Source of the DNA: Gammaproteobacteria bacterium
Lineage (GTDB): Bacteria; Pseudomonadota; Gammaproteobacteria; Steroidobacterales; Steroidobacteraceae
DNA length: 7,602 nucleotides
Reading direction: 5' to 3'
Assembly: GCA_003156695.1 (NCBI GenBank)
Contig: PMHN01000138.1
Span: 1,714 to 9,315, forward strand
In this document: in pieces, positions 5,801 through 7,602 of the stretch
How positions within the stretch are numbered: position 1 is the stretch's first letter
Layout of the letters: each line of letters starts with the position of its first letter
The notes under the pieces: generated by a model
Told to the model about the DNA's origin: nothing
Seen by the model: the letters and a program-made list of their open reading frames with translations, nothing else
Database searches by the model: none
Translations under genes and position numbers: made by a program

Positions 5801-7602
5801 GTGGAGAATCGACCGCAGACACAGGGGCTCGAGGCGCTGCGCGCGCAGCTGCGCGCGGCCACCCTGCGCCCAGAAGCTGAAGCGATCGCCGGCATGCTCG
5901 CAGCGCTCGAGCCGGCGCGTGCGGTGCTCGAGGCCGGGCAGGTGCGCGCGAGGCGCTGGGTGCAGGTGGCGCGCGCCGAAGAGGGCTCGCGTCCGCTGGT
6001 CGACACCATGCTCGAGCAGTTCCCGCTCGACAGCGCGCAAGGCAAGGCGCTCATGAGCCTCGCCGAGGCGCTGCTGCGCACGCCTGATCCGAAGCGCGCC
6101 GATCAGCTGATCGCCGAGCGGCTCGCGACGGTGCGTGCCGCCGGCGTGCCGGGCAAGACCGATTTCCTGTTGCGTACCGGGTTCGCGCTCCTGGGCGTGG
6201 CCGGCCGCATGCTGCCGGACGTGTCTCGAGAACTGTCCGGGGAATTTTCCGCCGCCAGCATTACCAAACCGCTGATCGCTCCCATCGTGCGCGCGGCACT
6301 GCGCCAGTCGATGCATCTCCTGGGGGACGCGTTCATCGTCGGCGACACCATCAATTCGGCCCTGGCGCGTGGCAAGGCAGACCCGGCGCTCGCCTTGTGC
6401 TCTTTCGATGTGCTAGGCGAGGGCGCGCGCACTGAAGCCGACGCGCAGCGCTACCTCGACGCCTACGCACACGCCATCACGGCCCTCGGTGGGCAGCCGG
6501 CTGGCGCCACGTACGCGCGCTCCGGAATTTCCGTGAAGCTCTCGGCGCTCGAGCCGCGTTACACGCTGCTGCAGCACGCGCGCGTCATGCGGAGACTGGG
6601 CCCGCGCATGCTGGAGCTCGCGCGCGGCGCGGCCCGGGCCGGAATCGGCTTTACCATCGACGCCGAGGAAGCCGACCGGCTGGACCTGTCGCTGGACGTC
6701 GTGGAATTGCTGGCGCGCGATGCCGGCACGCGGACGTGGGACGGGCTCGGGCTTGCCGTGCAGGCGTACGGCCGCCGCGCGCCCCTGGGTCTCGAGTGGG
6801 TGGCGCAGCTCGCCCGTGAGACGGGCCGGCGCATGTCAGTTCGGCTGGTGAAGGGGGCGTACTGGGACAGCGAGATCAAGCGCGCACAGGAGCGCGGGCT
6901 GGCGAGCTTCCCCGTGTACACCACCAAGGCGGCGACCGACGTGAGTTACCTGCAGTGCGTGCAGCTGTTGTTCGCCGCGCGCGATGTGATCTATCCACAG
7001 TTCGCGACTCACAACGCCTACACCGTCGCGGCTGTGCTGGGACTGGCACCACCCGACGCGCATTACGAATTTCAGCGTCTGCACGGCATGGGCGATGCGC
7101 TTTACGAGGCGGCAAGCGCGGAAATTCCTGCGTTCCCGCCCATCCGCGCCTACGCGCCGGTGGGCACGCACGAGGAGCTGCTGCCGTATCTGGTGCGGCG
7201 GCTGCTTGAAAACGGCGCGAACAGTTCATTCGTCCACCAGTTTCTCAACCCCCAAATCCCAGTGGAGCAGGTCGTGCGCGATCCCATTGCATCCGTGTCC
7301 GCAGAACACTCGGCCCCTGCCGCACGCATCCGCGAGCCGGGCGCGCTCTTTGTCCCCGAGCGGACCAACTCCGAGGGTGAAGACTTCGGTGATCCGGCCG
7401 TGCTGGCGGCGCTCGAGGCCGAGCTGCGCTCGCTCGCCACCGAGACTCACGCCGGCGGCCCGATCCTGAGCGGCCGCCTGGCGTCCGATGCCAATGTACC
7501 CGTGAACTCACCCGCCAACACGCGTGAGGTCGTGGGGCTTACACGCGATGCGAGCCCGGCTGAAATCCGCGCGGCCATGGAAGCGGCGGCTGCCGCGCAG
7601 CC
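5801..7602 (+). CDS. putA: Bifunctional proline dehydrogenase / P5C dehydrogenase PutA, 3' end outside window
   Basis: The first 600 codons of PutA, which oxidises proline to pyrroline-5-carboxylate with FAD and then to glutamate with NAD+, passing electrons to the membrane quinone pool. The proline dehydrogenase barrel is complete: GISVKLSAL (K246), FTIDAEEADRL (D287), SVRLVKGAYWDSEIKRAQ, FATHNAYTV (H404), YEFQRLHGMGDALYE and APVGTHEELLPYLVRRLLENGANSSF (R466 and R467). These correspond to E. coli K329, D370 and R555/R556. The aldehyde-dehydrogenase half starts near residue 550 (GPILSGRLAS, NSPANTREVVG); its catalytic Cys lies past the right edge. The N-terminus is about 80 residues shorter than in E. 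coli PutA and shows no ribbon-helix-helix DNA-binding domain, so this enzyme should not repress its own gene. GTG 5801 is the first start codon after the preceding stop; GAGGG (5784-5788) lies 12 nt upstream, rather far. Probably co-transcribed with the aminotransferase. Confidence 0.95.
   Translation, partial: MENRPQTQGLEALRAQLRAATLRPEAEAIAGMLAALEPARAVLEAGQVRARRWVQVARAEEGSRPLVDTMLEQFPLDSAQGKALMSLAEALLRTPDPKRADQLIAERLATVRAAGVPGKTDFLLRTGFALLGVAGRMLPDVSRELSGEFSAASITKPLIAPIVRAALRQSMHLLGDAFIVGDTINSALARGKADPALALCSFDVLGEGARTEADAQRYLDAYAHAITALGGQPAGATYARSGISVKLSALEPRYTLLQHARVMRRLGPRMLELARGAARAGIGFTIDAEEADRLDLSLDVVELLARDAGTRTWDGLGLAVQAYGRRAPLGLEWVAQLARETGRRMSVRLVKGAYWDSEIKRAQERGLASFPVYTTKAATDVSYLQCVQLLFAARDVIYPQFATHNAYTVAAVLGLAPPDAHYEFQRLHGMGDALYEAASAEIPAFPPIRAYAPVGTHEELLPYLVRRLLENGANSSFVHQFLNPQIPVEQVVRDPIASVSAEHSAPAARIREPGALFVPERTNSEGEDFGDPAVLAALEAELRSLATETHAGGPILSGRLASDANVPVNSPANTREVVGLTRDASPAEIRAAMEAAAAAQ

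Noticed and set aside
4571..6316. A 581-codon open frame on the minus strand opposite the aminotransferase and putA.
   Set aside because: It is antisense to two genes with unmistakable catalytic motifs; its translation is Arg/His/Gln-rich low-complexity, as expected of a GC-rich shadow frame.

Overview
The window is GC-rich, densely coded bacterial chromosome. Protein resemblances (a def-type deformylase beginning RAVLKMGEPLL, a membrane acyl desaturase with a C-terminal helical tail, a bifunctional PutA, an AspC/TyrB-like aminotransferase) suggest a proteobacterium, most likely a gammaproteobacterium near Xanthomonadales/Nevskiales. That placement is inference from remembered family members; no marker gene for taxonomy is present. 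I see no rRNA, tRNA, CRISPR array, insertion sequence or phage gene.

Layout. 1-957 (+): the 3' part of a peptide deformylase gene, then a small DUF3224 protein. They converge on a minus-strand block. 980-4459 (-), read from high to low coordinates: a broken outer-membrane beta-barrel gene, a delta-9-type fatty-acid desaturase, a YebC-family protein of the 'MGRxFE' subtype, and a GNAT acetyltransferase 10 nt behind yebC. 4589-7602 (+): an aromatic/aspartate aminotransferase, then a PutA-type proline dehydrogenase/P5C dehydrogenase that runs off the right edge. Intervals without a gene are all under 200 bases.

How the genes relate. The aminotransferase and PutA lie 15 nt apart and both generate or exchange glutamate, so they look like an amino-acid catabolism unit. 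The minus-strand genes share no obvious pathway: membrane-lipid desaturation, translation support (YebC) and acetylation. yebC and the GNAT gene are probably co-transcribed.

The least ordinary parts are non-coding. The desaturase leader (about 3523-3614, minus strand) holds nested complementary segments and three short boxes resembling the class-I cyclic-di-GMP (GEMM-I) riboswitch. A duplicated TAAACCCCCA element lets one G-run pair with either of two C-runs, the second directly abutting the Shine-Dalgarno. The desaturase-yebC gap holds three inverted repeats, one a perfect 11-bp repeat. The aminotransferase Shine-Dalgarno sits in a hairpin loop. These structures were read by eye and are not backed by folding energies or comparative data.
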